Positions 18,406 to 28,207 of a DNA stretch of 64,000 nucleotides are shown piece after piece. Source of the stretch: Teredinibacter franksiae (GTDB taxonomy: Bacteria > Pseudomonadota > Gammaproteobacteria > Pseudomonadales > Cellvibrionaceae); assembly GCF_014218805.1 (NCBI RefSeq), contig NZ_JACJUV010000001.1:2740501-2804500 (forward strand), written 5' to 3'. Position 1 is the first letter of the stretch, and every line of letters begins with the position of its first letter. The notes under the pieces were generated by a model. It was not told the DNA's origin, did not search any database, and saw nothing but the letters and a program-made list of their open reading frames with translations. A program made the position numbers and the translations under genes.

Positions 18406-19587
18406 ATGGGACCGCTATTTGCTCAAATTGTCGCCGTTGGGCGCATGAACCTGCTAAGTCTCCCGAGTCGGTTAGGTTCTTCCATTACAACACTGCTCGC
18501 CGTTGCCATTGTGGTGACGGTGCTATTGGCTTTCATGGCCATGGGCGAAGGCTTCCAAAAAACAATGGAAGGTTCTGGCTCAGACAACGTCGCCATCATG
18601 TTGCGCGGTGGTTCCCAGGCAGAACTGAACAGTGGCCTGGGTGGTGATGTACTGAATATCGTGTCGTCTGCACCTGGCATTGCACAGGACGAAAACGGCC
18701 CGATTATTTCTGGCGAGTTATATGTAGTGGTAGACGGTACAAAACGTTCATCCCAAACTGAAGCCAATCTGCCCTTACGCGGCATTCGCACAGCGGGTTT
18801 TGCGCTACGCGAAAATATAACCCTTATCGAGGGGCGAATGTTCGAGGAGGGTACAACTGAAATAATTGTGGGCAGCAGTGTGCTTAGTCAGTTCGAAGGT
18901 TTTGAAATGGGCAAAGCCGTAAAATTCGGTACTACAGCATGGACGGTAGTCGGTGTGTTTGATGCGGGTGGTTCTGTGTTTGGTTCCGAGCTGCTAACCG
19001 ATGTTCGCACATTACAAACGCAGTTTAATCGCGGTAATTCGTATCAATCGATAAGAGTCCGATTGGCGGGCGACAATGGCCTGCAAACATTAAAAGATTT
19101 TATTGCCAATGAGCCGCGGATAAATCTCGATGTGATGACAGAAAAAGCCTACTACTCAGACCAAAGTCGCGGTATGGCAAGCCTCATTTATATGGGATGG
19201 GGTTTGGCTATATTAATGGCTATGGGTGCGTTGGCCGGTGCACTGAATACCATGTACACCTCCGTTGAAAGTAAGGCAGTGGAAATTGCTACCCTACGTG
19301 CAATAGGTTTTAAAACGACGGCAGCCTTTGTGGGTACACTGATGGAATCGCTGGTATTGGCAGCGTTGGGCGGCATACTCGGCACCTTAATCGCCTACGT
19401 GCTATTTGATGGCATTAGTACTTCCACTATGGGCGGTAGCTTTACGCAAGTGGTATTCGATTTTAATGTATCGGTAGGTGCGTTTAAAAGTGGAGTAACC
19501 CTGGCGTTGGTTATCGGCTTTATCGGCGGATTCTTTCCCGCGCTACGCGCAGCCCGCTTACCTGTGGTTGTCGCCTTTAAAACGTAA
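18406..19587 (+). CDS. FtsX-like ABC permease 2 (MacB type)
   Basis: A 393-residue partner of the preceding permease, with the same layout: one membrane segment at about 23-45 (ITTLLAVAIVVTVLLAFMAM), a periplasmic core, then three segments at about 265-290, 310-335 and 355-380. The coupling-region text VESKAVEIATLRAIGFK matches FtsX-type permeases. The two permeases differ clearly in sequence, so they are not a recent duplication. It is the last gene of the adaptor-ATPase-permease-permease operon; no clear terminator is seen in the 625 bases that follow. Confidence 0.92.
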   Translation: MGPLFAQIVAVGRMNLLSLPSRLGSSITTLLAVAIVVTVLLAFMAMGEGFQKTMEGSGSDNVAIMLRGGSQAELNSGLGGDVLNIVSSAPGIAQDENGPIISGELYVVVDGTKRSSQTEANLPLRGIRTAGFALRENITLIEGRMFEEGTTEIIVGSSVLSQFEGFEMGKAVKFGTTAWTVVGVFDAGGSVFGSELLTDVRTLQTQFNRGNSYQSIRVRLAGDNGLQTLKDFIANEPRINLDVMTEKAYYSDQSRGMASLIYMGWGLAILMAMGALAGALNTMYTSVESKAVEIATLRAIGFKTTAAFVGTLMESLVLAALGGILGTLIAYVLFDGISTSTMGGSFTQVVFDFNVSVGAFKSGVTLALVIGFIGGFFPALRAARLPVVVAFKT

Positions 19588-20212
19588 ATCCCAAGACAGG
19601 TAGCGGCCTGAGTGGTGAAGTGGGCTATGCAATAGAACGGCTATTGCGTGTGTTTTAATAGTACCATTACGGTCGCTGCCAAAAAGTTATAGGTAGGCTT
19701 TAAAGCCTGTGCTTTACGGCTAAAAATGAGCGTCTGCATACGCGTACCAGTGTACGGAATATGCCTACTGACTTATTCAAACCTATAATCGGTCGGCGTT
19801 TACATTGAACGCGCGCAATTCAAACTCAAATTTGGGTCATGCCCAAGTACGCGTATCTCAATTCTTAAGTATTTTCCGGGCCCCGAAAATTCAAGCCATC
19901 GAAAATACTAGGCCCCATGTTTGTGAGCGTGACTGAATGACCGGAGCGTGAAGGTTTTAACATTTCCTACAATAGTAGTGGGGTTTACGGCCGTGACAAC
20001 ACTTTTACCACGGTAACCAATCGACCTTGTCTTCGTTGCTAATCGAACAAACAAAACTTTTAGAACTAACGAGTGGCGCCGCTTATAGCAATTTCTGTTA
20101 GCCAAGGTATGCACAGATACAAACCTGTTATAGGCAGCCCGCACTTGTGTGTGAGGATGTATACTTACAGGTTGAGTTTATCCAAACACTAAACAATGAA
20201 AGGTTAATAGAT
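19588..20212. other. gene-free spacer of about 625 bases
   Basis: Neither strand carries a frame that looks coding; a 78-codon minus-strand frame has no family resemblance. No good terminator or repeat is visible. The ribosome binding site (AAAGG) of the Pmp3-like gene lies at the right end. Confidence 0.5.
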
Positions 20213-20374
20213 ATGAATAATAAGATTGTGTTAATTATCATTGCCATATTACTGGCACCCTTGGCCGTATTCTTGAAAAAGGGCGTAGGCAAAGATTTAA
20301 TTATCAATATTGTTTTGTGCTTTTTATTGTATTTGCCTGCCATCGTGCACGCGGTTTGGATTGTTACAAAATAG
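20213..20374 (+). CDS. YqaE/Pmp3-family small membrane protein
   Basis: A 53-residue hydrophobic peptide with two membrane segments (about 4-18 IVLIIIAILLAPLAVF and about 30-49 INIVLCFLLYLPAIVHAVW) separated by a short GKD turn. The pattern LAPLAVFLKKG then IVLCFLLYLPAIVHA is characteristic of the Pmp3/UPF0057 family, which affects membrane potential and is often stress-induced. I start at ATG 20213; the frame is open to 20147, but those residues do not fit the family. It stands alone between a permease operon and a minus-strand TonB receptor. Confidence 0.85.
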   Translation: MNNKIVLIIIAILLAPLAVFLKKGVGKDLIINIVLCFLLYLPAIVHAVWIVTK

Positions 20375-20390
20375 TTATTGAATAAGCCAA

Positions 20391-20430
20391 AACCCGAAAA
20401 GCTTCCTGTGGGGGGGGCTCTTCGGGAAGC
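20391..20430 (-). terminator. possible terminator of the TonB receptor gene (read on the minus strand)
   Basis: On the minus strand CCCGAA and TTCGGG pair around a C-rich loop and are followed by TTTT; a nested GCTTCC/GGAAGC stem competes. It lies just past the receptor's stop codon at 20446. The loop is long, so this is tentative. Confidence 0.4.
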
Positions 20431-20445
20431 GCGCAGTCGCTATCG

Positions 20446-22494
20446 CTATATATTTACCTCAATAGAAAGCGCCGCTTTACGTCCCTCGCCAGGAAAATAT
20501 CGATACTCGCCGAAGGAAACATCGGCCCGTTCGGCATAGGCATTGTTGAAAATATTCAATATATTAAGCCCGAAAGTCATATGTTTAACGGTTGAATACT
20601 GCAATCTAATGTTGGCAATATTGTGCCCCGGGTAACTAAAACTATTTTCAGGGTCTAGGTAATAGCGGCCCATATGACTTGCCTCCAATTGGGCTGTAAA
20701 ACGCTCCGTTACTTGCCAACCCAGTTTTAGAGCATGCATATTTTGGGGTGCAGTATCAATCAGGTTATCCTCAATCCCTATTTCAGTGCCTAGCAAGTCT
20801 GGATTATTATCATAACGGTGATCAGCAAAGCTCCCTGCTATGCGTACCTTAATGCCGTGTGAAAAAGAATGCCCCAATTCATATTCAATACCCTTATGAC
20901 GGGTTTCTGCTCCACTTACATTACGTCTTTGTGAATCCATAAAAATTCCGTGGTTCATAAACATATTGAACACAGAAAGCTGATAATAATAATTTTGACC
21001 GCTTCCCCGTATGCCGAGCTCAATGTTTGTTAATACCACGGGTAGCAGTAAACTGGCAGAATTTTGACCTTGCTGTAAGCGGTAAAGCTCGGAAGCCTGT
21101 GGCGCACGAAAACCGCGAGAAATGGTTAGATAGCTATTGTGATGGGGATTAAATGAATAGTGCTGACCAAAAGAGACAGAGTTGAATGAAAAATTATCGT
21201 ACCGGTCTTCCGGTCGGTAGAATCGGCAGCTAAGGCCGGCTTGCGTGCAGGCTGAGCCGCTGCTGAGATTGTTTGTGTAGTCATATGCAATAAAATCGTG
21301 GCGAATACGCAGTTTTGTTGCAAATCGATTCGCCCAATACCAGTTGCCGTGGGCAAAAACTGCGGTATTTTTGGCGCTCACCTCGTAATCGTAATGTGCG
21401 CCCTGTGGAATTCTGTCGGTAGCAAAGGGCGATGGCTGATGCTGAAATTCAGCTAAATGGCCGTTGGCTAACTCCAAGTCGCTACCAACTGTTAAGTCAA
21501 AAGTCTCATCTGTTGGCGCATGCCAAAGTGCCTGCATACCGAGCGAGCGCGTATCATTATTTTCTTCTGGTTGCCACGGAACGAAATGCATTAAAAAGTT
21601 GGTGTCAGTTTTCCTCGCATAGGGCGTAAGAGACAGTTGCCCATAGTCAATGTCCCAATTAAGTTTTGACCAGGCGCGTATAGTTTGATTTTTTCGCCAT
21701 GCGTCGGGCGTGGGGTTGGTTGTTACCAGCGTACTATCTTTGTAAGCGTCCTCGCCATAAATATAGCCGGCTGTTTCCTGGTCGAGTGATGTTAGCGTTA
21801 CACCGGAAGTTGCCGAAAAACTATCGGTTTCGGTATGGTGTTTAAGTGAAATTTTTCCTTGGCTATAACCCGAAGATTCCCGTGCACCACCATCATGAGT
21901 GGCAGAACCCAATACCACCAGAGCAGAATGGTCTCGTTTTAAAACGGGCTGCACGAACTTTAGCCGATAGTAATCATGGGTCGAAAGCTCTGCACTGAAT
22001 GTGGAGTGCGTGATATCCAGGGGGTGAGGTAAGCGAGTGTTAATGGAGCCAAATAATGCATTGCTGCCGTTCACGGCCGACCCTGGGCCGCGTAAAACTT
22101 CGATCTGGCTCGCAACTTCGTAGTGGGTGTCGAATAGTTGGTTTACGTTACAAAATCCGCTCGGGCGAAGGGGAATACCGTCCTCGCTCATAAGAAAAGC
22201 GGCACAGGCACCAGCACCGGTGAAAACAGGTGAACGTATTGCGGTTAAATGTTCCTGACCATTGCCGCGGCTAATCCAAGCGCCGGGCGTGTGTTGGAAT
22301 ATCTGGCTGGGGTGATGCGCGTTGGTTGTGTGCAGCGATGTTTCATCAACAATGGATACCGATTGCGCTAAAGCGTTTATCGACGCATCGTTGCGTGTAG
22401 CCACGACCGTAACGCTCTCAAGATACGGACTCTCGGCGGCGTAGGCGCTGGTAGATATAAAAGCGAGGGATAGTAGTAACGTTCTATTTATCAA
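20446..22494 (-). CDS. TonB-dependent outer-membrane receptor
   Basis: A 682-residue outer-membrane importer. A signal peptide (about 1-19, ending AYA) precedes a plug domain: SVTVVATRNDASINALAQSV, then SEDGIPLRPSGF and IEVLRGPGSAVNGSNALFG (about 140), the classic plug segment. Twenty-two beta-strands would follow, and the chain ends with the barrel-terminal pattern ALSIEVNI. Many HGN/HYN aromatic pairs fit barrel strands. The substrate (siderophore, vitamin or sugar) cannot be told; cysteines in the plug (GACAAFL and GFCNVN) and in an external loop (CTQAGLSC) are unusual and may form disulfides. It is monocistronic, with about 300 gene-free bases before the next gene. Confidence 0.93.
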   Translation of the reverse strand: MINRTLLLSLAFISTSAYAAESPYLESVTVVATRNDASINALAQSVSIVDETSLHTTNAHHPSQIFQHTPGAWISRGNGQEHLTAIRSPVFTGAGACAAFLMSEDGIPLRPSGFCNVNQLFDTHYEVASQIEVLRGPGSAVNGSNALFGSINTRLPHPLDITHSTFSAELSTHDYYRLKFVQPVLKRDHSALVVLGSATHDGGARESSGYSQGKISLKHHTETDSFSATSGVTLTSLDQETAGYIYGEDAYKDSTLVTTNPTPDAWRKNQTIRAWSKLNWDIDYGQLSLTPYARKTDTNFLMHFVPWQPEENNDTRSLGMQALWHAPTDETFDLTVGSDLELANGHLAEFQHQPSPFATDRIPQGAHYDYEVSAKNTAVFAHGNWYWANRFATKLRIRHDFIAYDYTNNLSSGSACTQAGLSCRFYRPEDRYDNFSFNSVSFGQHYSFNPHHNSYLTISRGFRAPQASELYRLQQGQNSASLLLPVVLTNIELGIRGSGQNYYYQLSVFNMFMNHGIFMDSQRRNVSGAETRHKGIEYELGHSFSHGIKVRIAGSFADHRYDNNPDLLGTEIGIEDNLIDTAPQNMHALKLGWQVTERFTAQLEASHMGRYYLDPENSFSYPGHNIANIRLQYSTVKHMTFGLNILNIFNNAYAERADVSFGEYRYFPGEGRKAALSIEVNI

Positions 22495-22790
22495 AATTGT
22501 ACAATTAAATGATTGAGTCGCGATTTAATGGTTAATGACGTAGGTGTTCTTTAAACGTCTAGTGATGTTAGTTGTTCATTTTCCGGCGGGCGCTCAGAGG
22601 CTAAAGTCAATTAATGGAGCTACCCTTAAGCTAGGCCACGGCACGGTGACCGCTTGTATTAAATAAGTCCATCAGACTTGACTCGTGGTTAGACTCGCGC
22701 CTGTGGATATTCAGTTTTACTCGTTGTGTTCGGGCTTTATGAAAACCTGATTTTTCGCTGTTTATAAATCGGCAATAAAAACTACCCTAG
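22495..22790. other. gene-free region upstream of the TonB receptor
   Basis: It holds the receptor promoter on its left side and the end of the sugar dehydrogenase gene on its right. No clear Fur box, riboswitch or terminator is recognised. Confidence 0.4.
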
Positions 22791-24200
22791 TTAAAACGCC
22801 GTTAGTTTAAGAATACTACCCGACTTTTCAGACCCACGATTCACCACCAAATAAACAACACCTGCGGCATCAATACGAATATCGCGAATACGCCCCTGAT
22901 TCTTCATGAGCACCTCGGTTTCCACTACGTTTCCGGCTGCGTCTACTTTCAAACGCTGTAATTCCTCTTTTGCCAGGCTGCCCACAATCAGTTGATTGTT
23001 CCACTTGGGGAATTGCTTGCCTCGATACTCTTCTACGGCGGTAACCGCAATAGAGGGTACCCAATAGTGCTTGGGTTGTTCCATGCCGGCTTGGTGGGTT
23101 TTGTCGGTAATGGGGGTGCCGTTGTAATTCATACCATAGGTAATAATTGGCCAGCCGTAATTTTTACCTTTCAGTAGGAGGTTGGTTTCGTCGCCGCCGC
23201 GTGGACCGTGCTCGGTTAACCAAATGCGCCCGTCTTCGGCCAGTGTAAGCCCCTGAGGGTTACGGTGCCCGTAACTCCATATAGAGGCCATAGCATTTTT
23301 AGTTTTAACAAAAGGGTTGTCGGCCGGAATACGGCCATCGAGGTGCAAACGGTGAACTTTACCATTGGGTGTTTCCAGCGCTTGAGCCATTTCTTTGCGG
23401 CCTCGATCACCAATGCTGAAATAGATAAAATCGTTTTGAAAAATAATGCGCGATCCGTAGTGGTAGCCAGTATTGATCCAGCTCTTTAATGGAGCCAAAA
23501 AAATGGTTTGCTCATCAACCCACTTATTGTCTTTAATTTTACCGCGTACGATAGTGGTCATCGCGCGGCCGTATTTTTCTTTACTAAAACTAAGATACAC
23601 CCAAGGGTCAACGCTGCCGTCGTGCAGTATACGTACGTCCATTAAGCCGCCCTGGCCGTTAGGCCACACAACCGGGGTGCCAGAAATTTCGGTTTTATCG
23701 GTATTGCTGACTAACCAAAGTTTACCGGCTTTTTCGGTTGCCAGTAGATTGCCGTTGGGTAAAAAATCCATAGCCCAAAGTGTATTAAAGCCGTCGTGAA
23801 GCGTTTCGATTTTAAAGTTATGTAGCGCACTATTTATCTTGCCATCCGTGGCACTAGTTTTTTTTAAAACCTCATGTTGTTTTGCTTCGGCGCCCTGTTC
23901 TTGAATGTAAATAACCATGCCGCGAATCTGGTCTTCATTAAGCGCGCCTTTCCACGGCGGCATGCCCTTTGCGGGTATACCTTCGCTAATAACCTTGGCT
24001 ATTGCCTCCGGGCTGCCACCGTAGGCCCAGGTGTCATCTACTAACGAACTGCCAAGGCCACCCTCAAGGTTTGGTCCATGGCAACTGGAACAAAAATTCT
24101 TGTATAGTTGATCAACTTTTGGAGCGGCCAATGCGACGGTAGACAGGAAGCTAAGTAGCACGAAAGTGCCGAGAAGTGGGCCAAAGCGAAATGTGTGCAT
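22791..24200 (-). CDS. PQQ-dependent aldose sugar dehydrogenase fused to an N-terminal cytochrome c
   Basis: A 469-residue periplasmic enzyme. A signal peptide (about 1-25) precedes a class I cytochrome c domain with heme motif CSSCH (about 37-41) and a likely methionine ligand in IPAKGMPPWKG. From about 130 a YliI/GdhB-type six-bladed propeller follows (WAMDFLPNGNLLATEKAGKL, SIWSYGHRNPQGL, WLTEHGPRGGDETN, NYGWPIITYG), the known PQQ-binding fold. The fused heme should pass electrons from sugar oxidation straight to the respiratory chain, perhaps through the c4 cytochrome at 10481-11128 (inference). It is divergent from the efflux permease gene. No PQQ synthesis genes are visible. Confidence 0.92.
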   Translation of the reverse strand: MHTFRFGPLLGTFVLLSFLSTVALAAPKVDQLYKNFCSSCHGPNLEGGLGSSLVDDTWAYGGSPEAIAKVISEGIPAKGMPPWKGALNEDQIRGMVIYIQEQGAEAKQHEVLKKTSATDGKINSALHNFKIETLHDGFNTLWAMDFLPNGNLLATEKAGKLWLVSNTDKTEISGTPVVWPNGQGGLMDVRILHDGSVDPWVYLSFSKEKYGRAMTTIVRGKIKDNKWVDEQTIFLAPLKSWINTGYHYGSRIIFQNDFIYFSIGDRGRKEMAQALETPNGKVHRLHLDGRIPADNPFVKTKNAMASIWSYGHRNPQGLTLAEDGRIWLTEHGPRGGDETNLLLKGKNYGWPIITYGMNYNGTPITDKTHQAGMEQPKHYWVPSIAVTAVEEYRGKQFPKWNNQLIVGSLAKEELQRLKVDAAGNVVETEVLMKNQGRIRDIRIDAAGVVYLVVNRGSEKSGSILKLTAF

Positions 24201-24317
24201 GGCAAATCTCCTTAAATAGGTAGATCAAAAGTGTAGCAGAGCAGATGTGCTTTTAGGGTTAATGGAGGTCATAATGTTGATGTAAATCGGTTAAACGATA
24301 CGAGACAAGTTGTTCCC

Positions 24318-25538
24318 ATGGACAAGCCCTGCTGTAGCCACGACAAAAAAGAACCTGAAAAGCCAAAGGTTGAGGCACCGGCCCATGGCTGCTGCGCGGC
24401 CAAAGCACCTACAACAGCCGCCGCCGAACAGGGTTGTGGTGATGACAATACCAGCCCGGCTGGTAATCGAGTTGAAGGTCCAGTGGAAACACAGCCCCAA
24501 GCGGGCGGTTGTTGTGACACCCCAACAAAAACCGACTACATGCTCTGGGGTTCGCTTACCGGGGTAGTACTCGGCTACGCCTATTATCTGGTTATTGGGC
24601 AGTTTTCCCCCGCATTAATGGACACCACGTTGGGCCATTTAGGCCATGCCATTGCTGATATAACCAACACCATGGCCTGGGGTGCGTTATTGGGGGTATT
24701 CATGGTGGCACTGCTATGCAAAGTGCCACGCGAACTGGTGATGTCGATACTGGGTACAAACGGAGGCTTTCAAGGCATACTGCGCGCAACCGGCGCAGGG
24801 CTGCTGTTAGACCTGTGCAGCCACGGCATACTCATGGTGGGTGCAAAGCTCTACGACCGTGGCGCCAGTACCGGTCAGGTTATGGCGTTCCTGATTGCCA
24901 GCCCATGGAATTCGTTTTCGCTTACCCTGATATTAATAGCCATGATTGGCCTTAGTTGGACGCTGGCCTTTATTGTGCTTTCAGCGGTTATTGCGGTTAT
25001 TACCGGGCTTATATTCGACGCCTTAATAAAGCGCGGTATACTCCCCCAAAACCCCAACACCACCGACCTACCGCATGATTTCGCTTTTTGGCCCACGGCA
25101 CTGCAAGCGCTAAAGCAAGGTAACTACAGCCACGGAGGCCTATGGCAGTTTTGTGTAGATGGGCTAAAAGAATCGCGTATGGTATTGCGTTGGTTGTTGT
25201 TGGGTATATTGCTGGCCGCGTTAATTAGAACCTTTGTGCCAGCCGACTATTTTGGTACCTATTTTGGGCCAACGGTATTAGGCCTTTCGATAACATTACT
25301 AACCGCAACCGTATTAGAGGTGTGTTCGGAAGGCTCGGCACCCATAGCCGCCGATATATTCAATCGTGCGCTAGCACCGGGTAATTCCTTTGCCTTTCTC
25401 ATGACCGGTGTAAGCACCGACTATACCGAAATAATGGTACTAAAAGACACTACCCGCTCGTGGAAACTGGCGTTATTCTTGCCGCTAATAACCGTACCGC
25501 AAATCGTAATAATCGCCCTTGCGCTAAATGGATTCTGA
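24318..25538 (+). CDS. SO_0444-type Cu/Zn efflux permease (ArsP-like) with Cys-rich N-terminus
   Basis: A 406-residue inner-membrane permease of the ArsP/DUF318 superfamily, SO_0444 branch. The first about 75 residues are soluble and hold repeated metal-binding motifs (CCSHD, CCAAK, CGDD, CCDTP), followed by eight or more membrane segments starting near 78. Conserved membrane text includes GGFQGILRATGAGLLLDLCS, LIASPWNSFSLT and EVCSEGSAPIAADIFNRA. A role in copper or zinc export is inferred from the branch. The Cys-rich head could be a metal sensor or donor. It is followed after nine bases by the BaiN-like flavoprotein gene, probably in the same transcript. Confidence 0.86.
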   Translation: MDKPCCSHDKKEPEKPKVEAPAHGCCAAKAPTTAAAEQGCGDDNTSPAGNRVEGPVETQPQAGGCCDTPTKTDYMLWGSLTGVVLGYAYYLVIGQFSPALMDTTLGHLGHAIADITNTMAWGALLGVFMVALLCKVPRELVMSILGTNGGFQGILRATGAGLLLDLCSHGILMVGAKLYDRGASTGQVMAFLIASPWNSFSLTLILIAMIGLSWTLAFIVLSAVIAVITGLIFDALIKRGILPQNPNTTDLPHDFAFWPTALQALKQGNYSHGGLWQFCVDGLKESRMVLRWLLLGILLAALIRTFVPADYFGTYFGPTVLGLSITLLTATVLEVCSEGSAPIAADIFNRALAPGNSFAFLMTGVSTDYTEIMVLKDTTRSWKLALFLPLITVPQIVIIALALNGF

Positions 25539-25547
25539 CCAAACTTA

Positions 25548-26723
25548 ATGAAATACGATGTAATCGTCATCGGCGCTGGCGCCGCAGGTTTAATGTGTGC
25601 GGCTACCGCCGGTAAACGCGGGCGCAAGGTATTGTTAGTAGACCACGCCAACAAGCCCGGCAAAAAAATACTTATGTCGGGTGGTGGGCGCTGCAATTTC
25701 ACCAACCTAGACATAACACCCGAAAACTACCTAAGTCAAAATCCACACTTCGTGAAATCTGCACTAGGCCGCTACACCCAGTGGGATTTTATCGCCCTGG
25801 TGAGCCAGTACGAAATACCCTGGCACGACAAAGGCCAAGGCGAATTATTCTGCGACAATAAAGCCAGCGACATTCTCGAAATGCTACTCGCTGAATGTGC
25901 AAAAGCTAAAGTAACCCTGCAAACCCACTGTGAAATAGAAGCGGTAGAAAAGATTAGCGACCATTTTCAATTACTCACCGCCTGTGGCGATTTCACCTGT
26001 GACAAACTAGTAGTTGCCACCGGTGGGCTATCCATACCTACCATGGGCGCTAGCGGCTTTGGCTACCAGCTGGCAAAACAATTCAAACACACCGTATTGC
26101 CAACTTGCGCGTCGCTAGTGCCGTTTACACTCTCGGGCAAAACACAAGATAGAGCTGCCATCCTTTCGGGTATATCCGTTACAGCAACCATCGAAAACCC
26201 ACGAACAGGGTTTACCGGCGAGCTACTGTTTACCCATCGAGGTCTAAGCGGCCCGGCCGTTTTACAGCTTTCAAACTACTGGAATCTTGGTGAAGCGATC
26301 ACCATAAATTTTTTACCTAATGACACGCTACGGGAATGTATAGCCGAATGGAAAAAAACCAGCGGCAAGCAATTAATAAAAAATCTGCTGATGCAGTTGC
26401 TGCCCAAACGCTTCGTGAACAGCTGGCTACCACAAGCCCTACAGAACAAAACCGCTGCAGATCTCAACCAAAAAGACACCGAAAGCCTACATAATTGCTT
26501 TCAGCAGTGGTCTGTCATTCCGTCAGGCACCGAAGGTTATCGCACCGCAGAAGTAACACGCGGAGGTATAAATACCGATGAAGTATCATCTAAAACCTTT
26601 GAAAGTAAAAACGTGCAGGGGTTGTATTTTGTGGGCGAGGTGTTAGACGTAACCGGTTGGCTGGGGGGGTATAACTTTCAGTGGGCCTGGGCTTCTGGGT
26701 GGTGTGCAGGGCAGGTGGTTTAG
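25548..26723 (+). CDS. BaiN/HI0933-family NAD(P)/FAD-dependent oxidoreductase
   Basis: A 391-residue flavoprotein. An N-terminal dinucleotide-binding fold (VIVIGAGAAGLMCAATAG) is followed by the family signature KPGKKILMSGGGRCNFTN (about 36-54) and the C-terminal FAD segment YFVGEVLDVTGWLGGYNFQW with WASGWCAG. Length is normal for YhiN/HI0933 proteins, whose substrate is mostly unknown. The start ATG lies nine bases after the permease stop. This is the last recognisable chromosomal gene before the cassette array. Confidence 0.93.
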   Translation: MKYDVIVIGAGAAGLMCAATAGKRGRKVLLVDHANKPGKKILMSGGGRCNFTNLDITPENYLSQNPHFVKSALGRYTQWDFIALVSQYEIPWHDKGQGELFCDNKASDILEMLLAECAKAKVTLQTHCEIEAVEKISDHFQLLTACGDFTCDKLVVATGGLSIPTMGASGFGYQLAKQFKHTVLPTCASLVPFTLSGKTQDRAAILSGISVTATIENPRTGFTGELLFTHRGLSGPAVLQLSNYWNLGEAITINFLPNDTLRECIAEWKKTSGKQLIKNLLMQLLPKRFVNSWLPQALQNKTAADLNQKDTESLHNCFQQWSVIPSGTEGYRTAEVTRGGINTDEVSSKTFESKNVQGLYFVGEVLDVTGWLGGYNFQWAWASGWCAGQVV

Positions 26724-27664
26724 ATGGCGGTTTTACACAAGCTTTAACAGTACCAACATCTATTGGCTTGTATTCAGAGGTTACAACTCACGCGCGATAT
26801 GTACTTAAGGATTCGAAAATAATTCAATCGTAACTTACGAAATAAATATTGCTCCATACACATAGCAATATTTAGTGGTTTGGTCATTACCATAAAAAGG
26901 TCTCGTTTAGACAATAAAGGGCTTGGCAGAAAAAATGAGATACCCGTTACCGAATAATTAACATAACATCTACCGGGCGTTTTTTGCATATACAAATTTA
27001 CGGAAATGTAAGGGCGTTGACGACGAAGCAATGCGAAAGTTGCCAACCTTTTTTCACGTTAAATAACGCACGGTAAAGCTTGAGTTGGGCTAAAAATTAG
27101 AGGCTATTTTTTTGTTACTTCATTCATTTGTAGATTGAGAAAATTTTTCTTCGTGGCCAGGCCCTGTTGTAGTCCCTCTGTGGTGCAGCTTGATATATCG
27201 GCGTCCTAAAGACAGAGCCCCCACCTTAATATTCAAACACTGCTCAACAAAAAGGTTAAAGCGTTAAAGGCTATTTTATCGCCTGCTGACGAAACGGCTT
27301 CGCTCTAGGGTTAAGTGATTTTGATGAATAGCGTAAGGGCGTACTTCCTAGGTGAATTGAGTGCATTGTCGTTCAAAAGTATTGAAAACACAGTATAAAT
27401 CGCGGCGGGCAAAAAAATAGTCGATTTTTTCCTCATATATCTGAGGCTGTTGGAAAAATGGACTGTTTTTTTAATGAATTCAAAGGGTTACGTGGGTTGA
27501 GGGAATTCGGTGATATGAGGCCATTGGGACCATTTGTCCTTTTGGGATTTAGGCGCCACTTGGCGGAAAGCTTGACGTGGCGGGGGTTTGAGCGTAGTTT
27601 TCGGGTTTACAAATAAAAAATATGCGCGCCCCGAAATATGACGCCTGGGGCGCGATATACAAAT
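26724..27664. other. gene-free junction between chromosome and cassette array
   Basis: About 940 bases without a supported gene. This is where attI and intI would be expected from the array polarity, yet no frame longer than about 90 codons exists and none shows recombinase motifs. A strong hairpin, CGCGCCCC (27625-27632) with GGGGCGCG (27647-27654), lies just before the first core-like site GTTATAT at 27665; it could be a degenerate attachment site or a terminator remnant. Confidence 0.55.
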
Positions 27665-27665
27665 G

Positions 27666-28177
27666 TTATATGGCTCTGCCATTAATTTTGTGATTATTTT
27701 TAGTTTTTTTACTTCGTAGGTAAGTTTATTTGGTTTGTGGAGTAATTTTAGTTTGTAGGTTTAGGTGGTTCGGTAATCTAAATTGGCTATCTAGCATTGA
27801 GCACCGCTGAGTATTCTGCAAGTCTGAATGTAATAAAATAGCGAGTGGTTTGTCTTGGCATCTTGTTCGTTTGAGAGTGTCGTGGTAGTTTTAGCTATCG
27901 CAAATATGGAGTCCGTAGCAGGGAGTCGCTATCAAGTTTTCCCCGTTCGTTCTTCATGTTTTAAACTAAAATGGAAGTGAGTGTGTAGGGTGGTTTTCTA
28001 TCGCCAGTCGTCGGCAAAGGCTTCACTCGCGTTTCGCAACGTAGTGTTGTTCCGTGAAGTAGATCGCCCACATAACAAGAAGCTGCACCTGACATTTTTT
28101 GCTGCGCTCAATTGTGTATGTCGCGTAGCTCCATTTTACACAATTGCTCTCCGCAAAAACTGCAGGTGAGCTTGGCG
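27666..28177 (+). repeat. gene-poor cassette family A, copy A1
   Basis: First unit of the array, with attC 28070-28183. It shares its left part (GTTATATGGCTCTGCC) and a mid segment (GTCCGTAGCAGGGAGT) with the units at 39315-39821 and 39822-40325. No open frame is conserved among the three. It starts GTTATAT but ends ACATAAC, so its ends do not match perfectly. Confidence 0.75.
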
Positions 28178-28207
28178 TTATGTGCTGCGCGTAGTGAGAG
28201 AATAATT

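Noticed and set aside
26774..27046. 90-codon minus-strand frame in the junction region as an integrase remnant
   Set aside because: No recombinase motif (HxxR, Gly-His, Tyr) is visible in it.
27225..27275. A mini attC (CTCAACAAAAAGG...GCGTTAAAG) in the junction region
   Set aside because: Boxes are only about 30 bases apart without a proper hairpin, and no cassette ends there.
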